Part shown: piece by piece, positions 10,714 through 18,648 of the stretch | How the letters are laid out: the number at the start of each line of letters is the position of its first letter | How positions within the stretch are numbered: position 1 is the stretch's first letter | NCBI RefSeq assembly: GCF_028290435.1 | Contig: NZ_JAQGJV010000018.1 | Span: 1 to 64,000 of the forward strand | Source of the DNA: Devosia sp. | GTDB lineage: Bacteria; Pseudomonadota; Alphaproteobacteria; Rhizobiales; Devosiaceae | Direction of reading: 5' to 3' | Length of the DNA stretch: 64,000 nt | Translations under genes and position numbers: made by a program | Notes under the pieces: model-generated | Told to the model about the DNA's origin: nothing | Databases searched by the model: none | What the model saw: only the letters and a program-made list of their open reading frames with translations

Positions 10714-12318
10714 CTACTTCTTGGTCAGGTGGGTGAAGAAGTAGTGGGCCAGCCGGTCAAGCGGGGTGAAGCCCTGCTTGTTGGGTGTAGAGGCATCGCC
10801 GCCGAGCTGGTCGGACAGCACTGCGATGGTGATCGGATGCACCAACGGCACGATCGAGGCATTGTCGATCAACACCTGTTCAGCCTGGGCATAGAGCTTG
10901 AGGCGCTCTTCCCAGACCGGGTTGCTGTCGGCTTCTGCCACCAGCTTATCGTATGCAGGCACATGGTGGTCATGACGGCCGCCATTGTAGAAAATGCCGA
11001 AGAAGTTGGACGGATCGAGATAGTCGTATTCGTAGGGTGCGATGAAGATGTTGTTCTTCTTGTTCAGCAGCCCGTCCATCCAGTCCTTGGTCGGCAACAC
11101 CTTGATGTTCATGGTGATGCCCAAAATGTCCTTGAACTGAGACTGAAGGTACTGGGCCATCGGCGGCACGATCGCCCCGTTATAGCCACCCTCGTCGCGA
11201 TACCAGATCTCGATTTCGGGGAAGCCCTTGCCATCCGGGAAACCGGCATCGGCCATGAACTGCTTGGCCTTGGCGGGATCGAACACGGCTTCGGCCGCGA
11301 TCTCGGCATTGTAGCCAGGATAGCCGGGCGCCAGGATCGAACCGGCCGGGATAGCGATGTCCTTGAGCACGGTCGACGTCAGCTCGTCGCGGTTGACGGC
11401 GTAGTAGAACGCCTTGCGCACATTGACGTCGTTGAACGGCGCCGAGTTCAGGTCGAACGAGATATAGGAGACCGCGAACACCGCATTCTTGCGAATGCCA
11501 TCAGGATAACGCTGGGTCGCTACCGGCACCTGGCCGGTATTGAGGAACGAGTAATCGGCGTCGCCAGCGAGGAAGGCGGGCAGGCCGACTTCAGGCGCAC
11601 CCAGGGTCGGATCGATTTCGATGCGATCGACTTCGGATTGCCATGGGCCCGTATAGGTCGGGTTCTTGACCAGCACGACCGAGTTGTTCGACTTCTCCCA
11701 GCTATCGAGCAGATAGGGGCCCGACGAGATCACAGTGTCGATATTGGTCGCCCAGTCATCGCCATACTTGTCGAACTGGTGCTTGGGCACCGGATACCAC
11801 AGGCTGACCACGCTCGGCAGATAGGGCTTGGGCGCGCCGGTGGTGACTTCGATGGTCAGGTCATCGACCACTTTGAGGCCAAGCGTCGACACGTCGGCCT
11901 TGCCTTCGGTGACTTCCTTCCAGTTCTTGATGCCGCCGGCAAAATCCCAATACCAGTTGAAATCATAGCCAGTGGTGGCGGCGCGTTGCAGCGCGAAGAC
12001 ATAGTCTTCCGCCGTCAGCTTTTCGCCATCGCTCCACACCAGGCCCGGACGCAGGTGAAAGGTCCAGGTCAGCCCGTCCTCGGACTGGTCCCAGCTTTCG
12101 GCGCCAAGCGCGGTCAGCGTGAAGTCCTTGTCGAAGCTGGTCAGCGGTATCTGCAGCACTTCGGCATAGGTGGCACGCGCATAGACCGTCTTCATGTAGT
12201 CCATATAGGTGCCAGACGTGTTCTGGCCCGGCGCGACCAGCGTCGTCTGGGCCAGTGCCGGCACGGCCAGTCCGACCGCCAGCGCCAGCGCGCCCGCTAT
12301 TTTGAGCAGTGCGTTCAT
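10714..12318 (-). CDS. Peptide-type ABC substrate-binding protein (SBP family 5)
   Basis: A periplasmic receptor of 534 residues. The signal peptide is clear: basic MNALLK, a hydrophobic core, and AxA cleavage at VPALAQ. Family 5 marks include SWDQSEDGLTWTFHLRPGLVWSDG and FNDVNVRKAFYYAVNRDEL. It is first in the operon, followed by the fused ATPase, two permeases, the aminotransferase and the GntR regulator. Ligands of this family range from peptides to opines, and nothing here fixes one. The upstream region holds a palindrome that may be the regulator's operator. Confidence 0.93.
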   Translation of the reverse strand: MNALLKIAGALALAVGLAVPALAQTTLVAPGQNTSGTYMDYMKTVYARATYAEVLQIPLTSFDKDFTLTALGAESWDQSEDGLTWTFHLRPGLVWSDGEKLTAEDYVFALQRAATTGYDFNWYWDFAGGIKNWKEVTEGKADVSTLGLKVVDDLTIEVTTGAPKPYLPSVVSLWYPVPKHQFDKYGDDWATNIDTVISSGPYLLDSWEKSNNSVVLVKNPTYTGPWQSEVDRIEIDPTLGAPEVGLPAFLAGDADYSFLNTGQVPVATQRYPDGIRKNAVFAVSYISFDLNSAPFNDVNVRKAFYYAVNRDELTSTVLKDIAIPAGSILAPGYPGYNAEIAAEAVFDPAKAKQFMADAGFPDGKGFPEIEIWYRDEGGYNGAIVPPMAQYLQSQFKDILGITMNIKVLPTKDWMDGLLNKKNNIFIAPYEYDYLDPSNFFGIFYNGGRHDHHVPAYDKLVAEADSNPVWEERLKLYAQAEQVLIDNASIVPLVHPITIAVLSDQLGGDASTPNKQGFTPLDRLAHYFFTHLTKK

Positions 12319-12422
12319 TCAGCTCCCTCCTTGTTGCAAAGCCAATTCATTTGCGTCCCCTCGCAACATCCGGCGACGATAGTTTGCCGCCCGGCTGCGT
12401 TCCCCCAACAGGCACCGAAGTG

Positions 12423-12445
12423 TGTCAGATGACATATGTCTGACA
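12423..12445 (-). promoter_or_regulatory. Palindromic operator candidate for the peptide-importer operon
   Basis: TGTCAGA (12423-12429) is mirrored by TCTGACA (12439-12445), and an inner perfect palindrome GACATATGTC (12431-12440) overlaps. It lies 105-127 bases upstream of the binding-protein ATG. The size and TGNCA half-sites resemble sites of FadR-type GntR regulators, and one such regulator ends this operon. The pairing is inference. Confidence 0.5.
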
Positions 12446-12546
12446 AATATGGATGGGCTTAGCAAGCGCTTCACGGTGATCTCTGCACAATCAATGTGCC
12501 GATACGCGATACGATCAAGGAATGAGCACGATCCTCCGGGCAAAGC

Positions 12547-12571
12547 AAAACGGCGCCCCGAGGGACGCCGT
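12547..12571 (-). terminator. Rho-independent terminator of the second curlin gene
   Basis: Read on the minus strand, ACGGCGTCCC folds onto GGGGCGCCGT and is followed by TTTT, starting about 26 bases after the stop of the curlin-like gene. It also marks the boundary with the peptide-importer promoter region. Confidence 0.75.
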
Positions 12572-12597
12572 CGCAAAATCTCGCGATATTGGCTCGA

Positions 12598-13014
12598 TCA
12601 GAACCCGAACACGCCGGTAACGCTGGAGCCGTTATCACCATTCTGGACGCATTCGGCATCGGTGTTTTCGCCGAACTGGAACAGGCCGCAATTGTTGTTG
12701 TTGCCGTTCTGGTGAATGGTGCCGGTGTGGCCATTGCCTTCCTGGTACACCACGCCGCCATTGCCCGAGCCATTCTGGTCGACGCCGGCCGAGTTGCCAT
12801 TGCCGTTCTGGCTGACATTGGCACCGTGTGCGTTCATGCCGTTGAAGATCGAGAACAGTTGCAAGCCCGTGCCGAGCGCCTGGGCTTCGTCCGGGTCGGT
12901 GGGGGTATAGCTGACGGAAACCTGCCCGTTGGCCATGGCCGGGGCAGCAAGGCCGAAAGCGCCCATGGTGAGGGCGAGGACGGCGACGATGGCGGTTTTG
13001 AAGGTCTTGGTCAT
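12598..13014 (-). CDS. Curlin-like amyloid repeat protein (short-repeat form)
   Basis: A secreted protein of 138 residues. Signal peptide: MTKTFK, hydrophobic core, cleavage after PAMA. After a linker of about 45 residues come six repeats of 11 residues with the pattern QxGxxN (QNGNGNSAGVD, QNGSGNGGVVY, QEGNGHTGTIH, QNGNNNNCGLF, QFGENTDAECV, QNGDNG). This spacing is half of the usual 22-residue curlin repeat and predicts a beta-solenoid amyloid. Two cysteines sit in repeats four and five. It could be a minor curlin or nucleator (CsgB role) next to the longer curlin at 13686. AGGAG precedes the ATG, and it appears to have its own promoter and terminator. Confidence 0.82.
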   Translation of the reverse strand: MTKTFKTAIVAVLALTMGAFGLAAPAMANGQVSVSYTPTDPDEAQALGTGLQLFSIFNGMNAHGANVSQNGNGNSAGVDQNGSGNGGVVYQEGNGHTGTIHQNGNNNNCGLFQFGENTDAECVQNGDNGSSVTGVFGF

Positions 13015-13087
13015 AATGTCTCTCCTGGGTGCTTAGCGTTAGCGTTGATGCTGGTGTTCCAGCCGATGACCACACATTGGCACCCCC

Positions 13088-13129
13088 GGACTGAACCGAT
13101 CTGGAGCGAGGCATTCAGACTTCGTTCAC
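13088..13129 (-). promoter_or_regulatory. Shared curlin promoter motif, copy 2
   Basis: GGACTGAACC (13088-13097) and TTCAGACTTCGTTCAC (13114-13129), 75-115 bases upstream of the short-repeat curlin gene. The same two blocks occur upstream of the other curlin gene, but here the gap is 16 bases instead of 5, about one helical turn more. It lies just beyond the terminator of the csgH transcript, as expected for a separate promoter. Confidence 0.5.
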
Positions 13130-13150
13130 GGTTTTGGCGCGGCCCGTGGC

Positions 13151-13180
13151 AAAAAAAAGGGCCCCGGTTGCCCGGAGCCC
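13151..13180 (-). terminator. Rho-independent terminator after csgH
   Basis: On the minus strand, GGGCTCCGG and CCGGGGCCC form a 9-bp stem (one G-U pair) with a GCAA loop, followed by eight T residues (13158-13151). It starts 24 bases after the csgH stop and separates the curlin-csgH transcript from the second curlin gene. Confidence 0.9.
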
Positions 13181-13203
13181 ATCGTCGGCGTTGAGATCAC
13201 TAT

Positions 13204-13599
13204 TCAGGTGCGGCTGGGAATGGTCTGCGAGCAATCCATGTCCATGCCATCGGCGGTGACCTTGAACATCACCTGGTAGGTCGCGCCCTCGTTGATCGAA
13301 ACCTGGCCGAGCGTGACCGTCTCGTTGGCGGGCGCGGCGAAGGCGCCGCCCTGACTGATATTGGAATTGCCGCCGGGGCCGGAGCTGACCACCTGGAACT
13401 GATAGCTGCCGTTAACGGCAACATCGGAGGTGAAGGCGGCCTGCAACGCGATCATGCCGCCATTGCTAGTGGCATTGATGCCGCAGGTCGTGGGGTCTTG
13501 GCTTTTGGCCTGGCCGCTGCTGGCGGCGACGCTGACAAGCCCGAGACCAAGCAGGATCGGGACGGCGATAATGCGAAGGCGGGAATCGAAAATGCTCAT
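13204..13599 (-). CDS. csgH: CsgH-like curli chaperone/inhibitor
   Basis: A secreted protein of 131 residues. N-terminal signal segment (IIAVPILLGLGLVSVAASSGQA), then a small all-beta domain: CGINATSNGGMIALQAAF, GSYQFQVVSSGPGG, NISQGGAFAAP and GATYQVMFKV, with cysteines near each end of the domain (TTCG and MDCS) that could pair. This matches alphaproteobacterial CsgH, the counterpart of CsgC, a periplasmic protein that keeps curlin from polymerising too early. It is flanked by two curlin genes on the same strand. GGAG lies 6 bases before the ATG. Confidence 0.8.
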   Translation of the reverse strand: MSIFDSRLRIIAVPILLGLGLVSVAASSGQAKSQDPTTCGINATSNGGMIALQAAFTSDVAVNGSYQFQVVSSGPGGNSNISQGGAFAAPANETVTLGQVSINEGATYQVMFKVTADGMDMDCSQTIPSRT

Positions 13600-13632
13600 C
13601 TGAGTCTCCTGTGTTCGGGTTGATGTGACTGA

Positions 13633-13660
13633 GGCCGGGAGGCGCTGTGTCCTCCCGGCC
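13633..13660 (-). other. Hairpin between curlin and csgH
   Basis: GGCCGGGAGG (13633-13642) pairs perfectly with CCTCCCGGCC (13651-13660). It starts 26 bases after the curlin stop and has no T tract, so transcripts probably read on into csgH at reduced level. This gives much structural subunit and less chaperone. Confidence 0.65.
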
Positions 13661-13685
13661 CCAAGAATTTCAAGTGGAGGCCGGA

Positions 13686-14120
13686 TCAGGGGCAGGCCTG
13701 AACGAACGCTGCGACATTGCCCGAACCGGACTGGGCGACGTTGGCGGCGCAGTTGTTGCCGACCTGGACGCCAGCGGCGACGTTGCCATTGCCGTCCTGG
13801 GTCAGGATCGCGGTGTGGTTGGAGCCGAACTGGCCGACGCCAGCGGCGTTGTTGTCGCCGAGCTGATTGGTTTCGCCGTAGTTGTTGAACCCCTGCTGGC
13901 CGATGGCGCCGACATTGCCATTGCCGTTCTGGTGGCCGACGGCCTGGTTCCAGATGCCATCCTGGTGGACGCCGATGGTGTTGCCAGCGCCGATCTGCGC
14001 GCCGCCAGCGGCATTGCCCCAGCCGGCCTGGTTGATGAATACGTCATTGGCCATGGTCGGTGCTGCGGCGAAGGCGAGGACAGCGGCGACGGCGGCGGAA
14101 ATAAGGAAGGTGCGGCTCAT
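13686..14120 (-). CDS. csgA: Major curlin-like amyloid subunit
   Basis: A secreted protein of 144 residues. Signal peptide MSRTFLISAAVAAVLAF with cleavage after PTMA. The mature part is almost entirely curlin repeats of about 22 residues, e.g. NTIGVHQDGIWNQAVGHQNG and NVGAIGQQGFNNYGETNQLG, with the regular Q-x-G-x-x-N core. Two cysteines occur near the C-terminus (GNNCAAN, FVQAC). The product should form extracellular amyloid fibres for adhesion or biofilm. The outer-membrane secretion genes (csgE, F, G) are not in the window. AGGAGAG precedes the ATG, and a motif shared with the second curlin gene lies upstream. Confidence 0.88.
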   Translation of the reverse strand: MSRTFLISAAVAAVLAFAAAPTMANDVFINQAGWGNAAGGAQIGAGNTIGVHQDGIWNQAVGHQNGNGNVGAIGQQGFNNYGETNQLGDNNAAGVGQFGSNHTAILTQDGNGNVAAGVQVGNNCAANVAQSGSGNVAAFVQACP

Positions 14121-14199
14121 TTTGTCTCTCCTGTTGGGGTGCGGCCCGTGTGGCGCCGCTGTTTCGATGACCTGAGACTAGGCCCGCCCAAAGGAACCA

Positions 14200-14230
14200 G
14201 GACTGAACCCGGAGTTCAGAATCCGTTCAC
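14200..14230 (-). promoter_or_regulatory. Shared curlin promoter motif, copy 1
   Basis: GGACTGAACC (14200-14209), a 5-base gap, then TTCAGAATCCGTTCAC (14215-14230). It lies 80-110 bases upstream of the curlin ATG. The blocks match those before the other curlin gene (10 of 10 and about 14 of 16 positions), and little else in the two upstream regions matches. Confidence 0.5.
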
Positions 14231-14499
14231 CCGATCATTATTTTTGAGGGCGGGCCGGTGGGCCCCTGACACGCAATCTGGCGCTAGATAAGCTCGCCCC
14301 GCCAAGCACTTGGCAGCCGCTCTGGCTAGCGGGAAGTCGCCTTCATTCCAGCGCCATGATCATGAAATCGGCCGAGCGCTCGCGGCTCGTGCCAAAATTT
14401 GTGCGCTGGCCCGCCATTCAAATGGAGGATGTGCGGTAAGACGGCTATATTGCCGGTGCGACGCCGGAAGCGTCAGCCAACGATAAGAGGAAACGCCGC
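14231..14499. other. Intergenic region between divergent curlin and dioxygenase genes
   Basis: Together with the motif before it this is a gap of about 380 bases. I see a GC palindrome-like stretch (GGGCGGGCCGGTGGGCCC near 14249) but no convincing open frame with a ribosome site. The plus-strand gene at 14500 has AGAGG just upstream of its ATG, so its promoter must lie here. Confidence 0.5.
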
Positions 14500-14997
14500 A
14501 TGTACCAGAACATGGCCGGATCGGCCCACCCCCTGGCGCCCAGCGAAATCGCAGTGCCGGCCATGCCCGAAGATGAGCGCGTCTGGGTGCCGCAAGCCGA
14601 AGGCGTGTGGTTTCGCCCGCTGATGCTCAATACTTTGGCGGGGCAGTGGTGCAATCTGCTGCGCGTGCGCCGCGCCGGTGTGCTGTCGCGCCATCTGCAT
14701 CCCAATCCAGTGCATGGCTATGTCATCAAGGGCCGATGGTTCTACAAGGAACACGATTGGGTGGCGGAAACCGGCTCCTACGTGTTCGAGCCGCCCGGCG
14801 AGGTGCATACGCTGATGGTGCCCGAGGATTGCCCGGAGATGATCACCTTCTTCAACATCACCGGTTCGATGGTTTATCTCGACGAGAACAACAAGCATGT
14901 GGGCTATGAGGACGTGTTCACCAAGATCGACATGTGCCGCGCCCATTATGAAAAAGTGGGACTCGGTGGCGGTTACGTCGACCAGTTCGTGCGCTGA
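14500..14997 (+). CDS. Cupin dioxygenase, 2,4'-dihydroxyacetophenone dioxygenase family
   Basis: A cytosolic cupin of 165 residues. The metal-binding motif is RHLHPNPVHGYVIKGRW (two or three His), and the second cupin motif contains FEPPGEVHTLMVPEDCPE. This matches the DAD/ChrR-like cupin family that cleaves aromatic alpha-hydroxyketones with non-haem iron; the true substrate is unknown. Two bases separate its stop from the SDR gene, so the two likely act together on one carbonyl or diketone compound. Confidence 0.8.
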   Translation: MYQNMAGSAHPLAPSEIAVPAMPEDERVWVPQAEGVWFRPLMLNTLAGQWCNLLRVRRAGVLSRHLHPNPVHGYVIKGRWFYKEHDWVAETGSYVFEPPGEVHTLMVPEDCPEMITFFNITGSMVYLDENNKHVGYEDVFTKIDMCRAHYEKVGLGGGYVDQFVR

Positions 14998-14999
14998 TT

Positions 15000-15754
15000 A
15001 TGACCGATAATCTCGATTATCAATGGGCTTCCGGCTGGTACGGCGGCAAGACCGTGTTGGTCACCGGCGGAACCTCCGGCATCGGCGCGGCCGTGTCGCG
15101 CGCTTTCCTGCGGGCTGGGGCCAAGGTCACGGCAGCCGGCGTAGCGCAGAGCGAGGCGGATGCCCTGGCGGGCGATGTCGATTTCGCAAGGGCCAGCCTC
15201 AAGCTGCTGGACGTGCGAGATGGCGAGGCGGTGAACGCCCTGATTGCCGGACTGCCATCGCTCGACATCCTCGTCAACTGTGCCGGCATCATCCGGCGTG
15301 GCGACGAACTCGATCCGGCCGTGTTCGAGCAGGTCATCGACGTCAACCTCAACGGCACCATGCGCTGCTGCTCGGCGGCCCGGCCGCTGCTGGCGCAATC
15401 CGGCAATGGCGCCATCGTCAACCTGGCCTCGATGCTGTCGATCTTTGGCGGCGGCCTGGTGCCGGGCTATTCCGCCAGCAAGGGCGGCATTTCGCAACTG
15501 ACCAAGTCGCTGGCCATCGCCTATGCGCCCGATGCCATACGTGTCAACGCCGTGGCCCCCGGCTGGATCGCCACGCCGCTGACGCAGGCTCTGCGCGAGG
15601 ATCCCGCCCGCTCCGACCCCATCCTGGCGCGCACCCCGCTCAAGCGCTGGGGCACCCCGGAGGACATCGCCAATGCGGTGCTGTACCTCTGCTCCCCGGT
15701 CGCTGCCTTCGTGACGGGTACTACGCTCGTCGTCGACGGTGGCTATTCGATCAG

Positions 15755-15758
<4 letters not shown>
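15000..15758 (+). CDS. Short-chain dehydrogenase/reductase
   Basis: A classical SDR of 252 residues: cofactor motif TGGTSGIG near residue 21, NCAGI, active-site Ser in LASMLS, YSASK catalytic Tyr-Lys, and a C-terminal TGTTLVVDGGYSIS. The Asp in LDVRDGEAV suggests preference for NAD(H) but is not decisive. It is co-transcribed with the cupin dioxygenase. Its stop shares bases with the stop of the convergent ABC-F gene (CTAG at 15755-15758), so the two transcripts overlap. Confidence 0.9.
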
Positions 15759-17377
<1,619 letters not shown>

Positions 17378-17400
17378 GTTTTTTAAACCTGACGAGAGAG

Positions 17401-17430
17401 ATGGCCGCCCCCTGATCGGGAGGCGGCCAT
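17401..17430 (-). other. Hairpin between pseudoprotease and ABC-F genes
   Basis: ATGGCCGCC (17401-17409) pairs with GGCGGCCAT (17422-17430), with CCC/GGG extending the stem. There is no T tract. It may end or process the guanidine-operon transcript at its far 3' end, 73 bases past the last stop. Confidence 0.5.
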
Positions 17431-17502
17431 GAAACATGGTGTCCGTAAAGCATCCACGGCGCCTCGGCGCAAGCGCCGACGACGCGGCGCTGCTATGCCG
17501 GA

Positions 17503-18408
17503 TTACTGCAGTTGCGGTTTGCGCAGGAAGCTGTTGCGATCGGCCGACTTGACGCGCAACCAGGATTCCCTGCCGTCGCGCACGATCCGCATCGGCACAT
17601 CCGCACCGGCAGGGCCGCTCTTCCACACCTTGCGGTAGAAATCGGCCAAGCTGTCGATTTCCCCGTCCCCGATATCGGAGATCACGTCGCCCCGGCGCAG
17701 GCCTGCTTTCTCGGCCGGTCCATCCTCGGAAACGCTCATCACCACGACGTCGCCATTGCTTTCGGCGGAGAACACTCCAAGCCATGGACGCGGCGGCGTG
17801 CTGACCTGGCCGCGCTTCAGCATGTCGTCCAGAATGGGCGGCAACAGGTCGATCGGCACGATCATGTTGATGTCGGTCACCGCGCCATTGTGAACCATCT
17901 GTACCCGCAGCGAGCCAATGCCCAACAGCTTGCCATCGGCTCCCACCAGCGCCGCACCACCCCATGACGGATGCGCCGGCGCAATGAAGATCGCCTCGTC
18001 CAAGAGGTATTCCCAGTAGCCGGCAAATTCCTGCTTGGCCACGATCCGGGACTGCACCGAATTGCCGGTGCCATCGGTGAACGCCACGGCATCGCCCAAA
18101 GCCGCGTCGGCTGAACTGCCCAGCTCCAGCGCCGGCAGGTTGAGCTGGCCCAGCGTTTGCAGCAGGCCAAAGCCGGTTTCCTGATCATAGGCCATGACAT
18201 GGGCGGGCAGTACCCGCTCGTCATGGGTTGTCAGCCAGACTTCCTCGGCCTCGGTGATGAGATAGCCAATGGTCAGCACAAGTCCGGTATCGCTGATGAC
18301 GACGCCACTGCCCTCGCGCAAGGTGCCAAGACCTCCCGCCGTGAAGGCATCATCGGGAATGGTAGCGCGGACGGCCACGATGGACTGCAGCTTGGGATCG
18401 ATAGTCAT
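17503..18408 (-). CDS. HtrA-like pseudoprotease with PDZ domain
   Basis: A 301-residue protein from ATG 18408 (AGGA eight bases upstream); the open frame continues to 18543 without a ribosome site. It has a trypsin-like fold with HtrA landmarks followed by a PDZ domain (PWLGVFSAE, SEDGPAEKAGLRRGDVISDI). Aligned by eye with DegP, the catalytic His position (TNNHVV) reads TIGYLI, the Asp position (SDIAL) reads TGFGL, and the serine motif GNSGG reads PSWGGA, so all three catalytic residues appear lost. There is no signal peptide, unlike periplasmic HtrA. It probably acts as a binding scaffold. It is the last gene behind allophanate hydrolase. Confidence 0.78.
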   Translation of the reverse strand: MTIDPKLQSIVAVRATIPDDAFTAGGLGTLREGSGVVISDTGLVLTIGYLITEAEEVWLTTHDERVLPAHVMAYDQETGFGLLQTLGQLNLPALELGSSADAALGDAVAFTDGTGNSVQSRIVAKQEFAGYWEYLLDEAIFIAPAHPSWGGAALVGADGKLLGIGSLRVQMVHNGAVTDINMIVPIDLLPPILDDMLKRGQVSTPPRPWLGVFSAESNGDVVVMSVSEDGPAEKAGLRRGDVISDIGDGEIDSLADFYRKVWKSGPAGADVPMRIVRDGRESWLRVKSADRNSFLRKPQLQ

Positions 18409-18553
18409 GCTCTGTCCTGCAAAAAGAGGCGGCGCGGGCCAGAGGTCGGCCGCTCGCCATACCCCATTCACGTATGAAACCAGATGGCAAACCACAAGCC
18501 CCGAGCGCTCAATGAGGCCATCGGCAGGCCTCATCCTCCACATGCGGATGCAA

Positions 18554-18634
18554 TTAGCGCAGCCCGATCGCCTTGGCGCGCGCGATCAGACCCTGGACGA
18601 TAAGGGCACGGCACTTTTTGAACCAGGTGAGCAT
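18554..18634 (-). CDS. Possible 26-residue small protein
   Basis: ATG 18634 is preceded by GGAG at 6-base spacing, 14 bases after the allophanate hydrolase stop. The product MLTWFKKCRALIVQGLIARA plus KAIGLR is basic and could form an amphipathic helix (W, F, L, I, V on one side; K, R on the other). A second in-frame ATG at 18646 lacks a ribosome site. No similar protein comes to mind. Support comes only from the ribosome site, spacing and composition. Confidence 0.4.
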   Translation of the reverse strand: MLTWFKKCRALIVQGLIARAKAIGLR

Positions 18635-18648
18635 TTTTATCTCCATGT

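Noticed and set aside
12598-14120. Regular repeats that could suggest a CRISPR array or minisatellite
   Set aside because: The repeats are in-frame coding units with the curlin QxGxxN pattern, signal peptides and ribosome sites.
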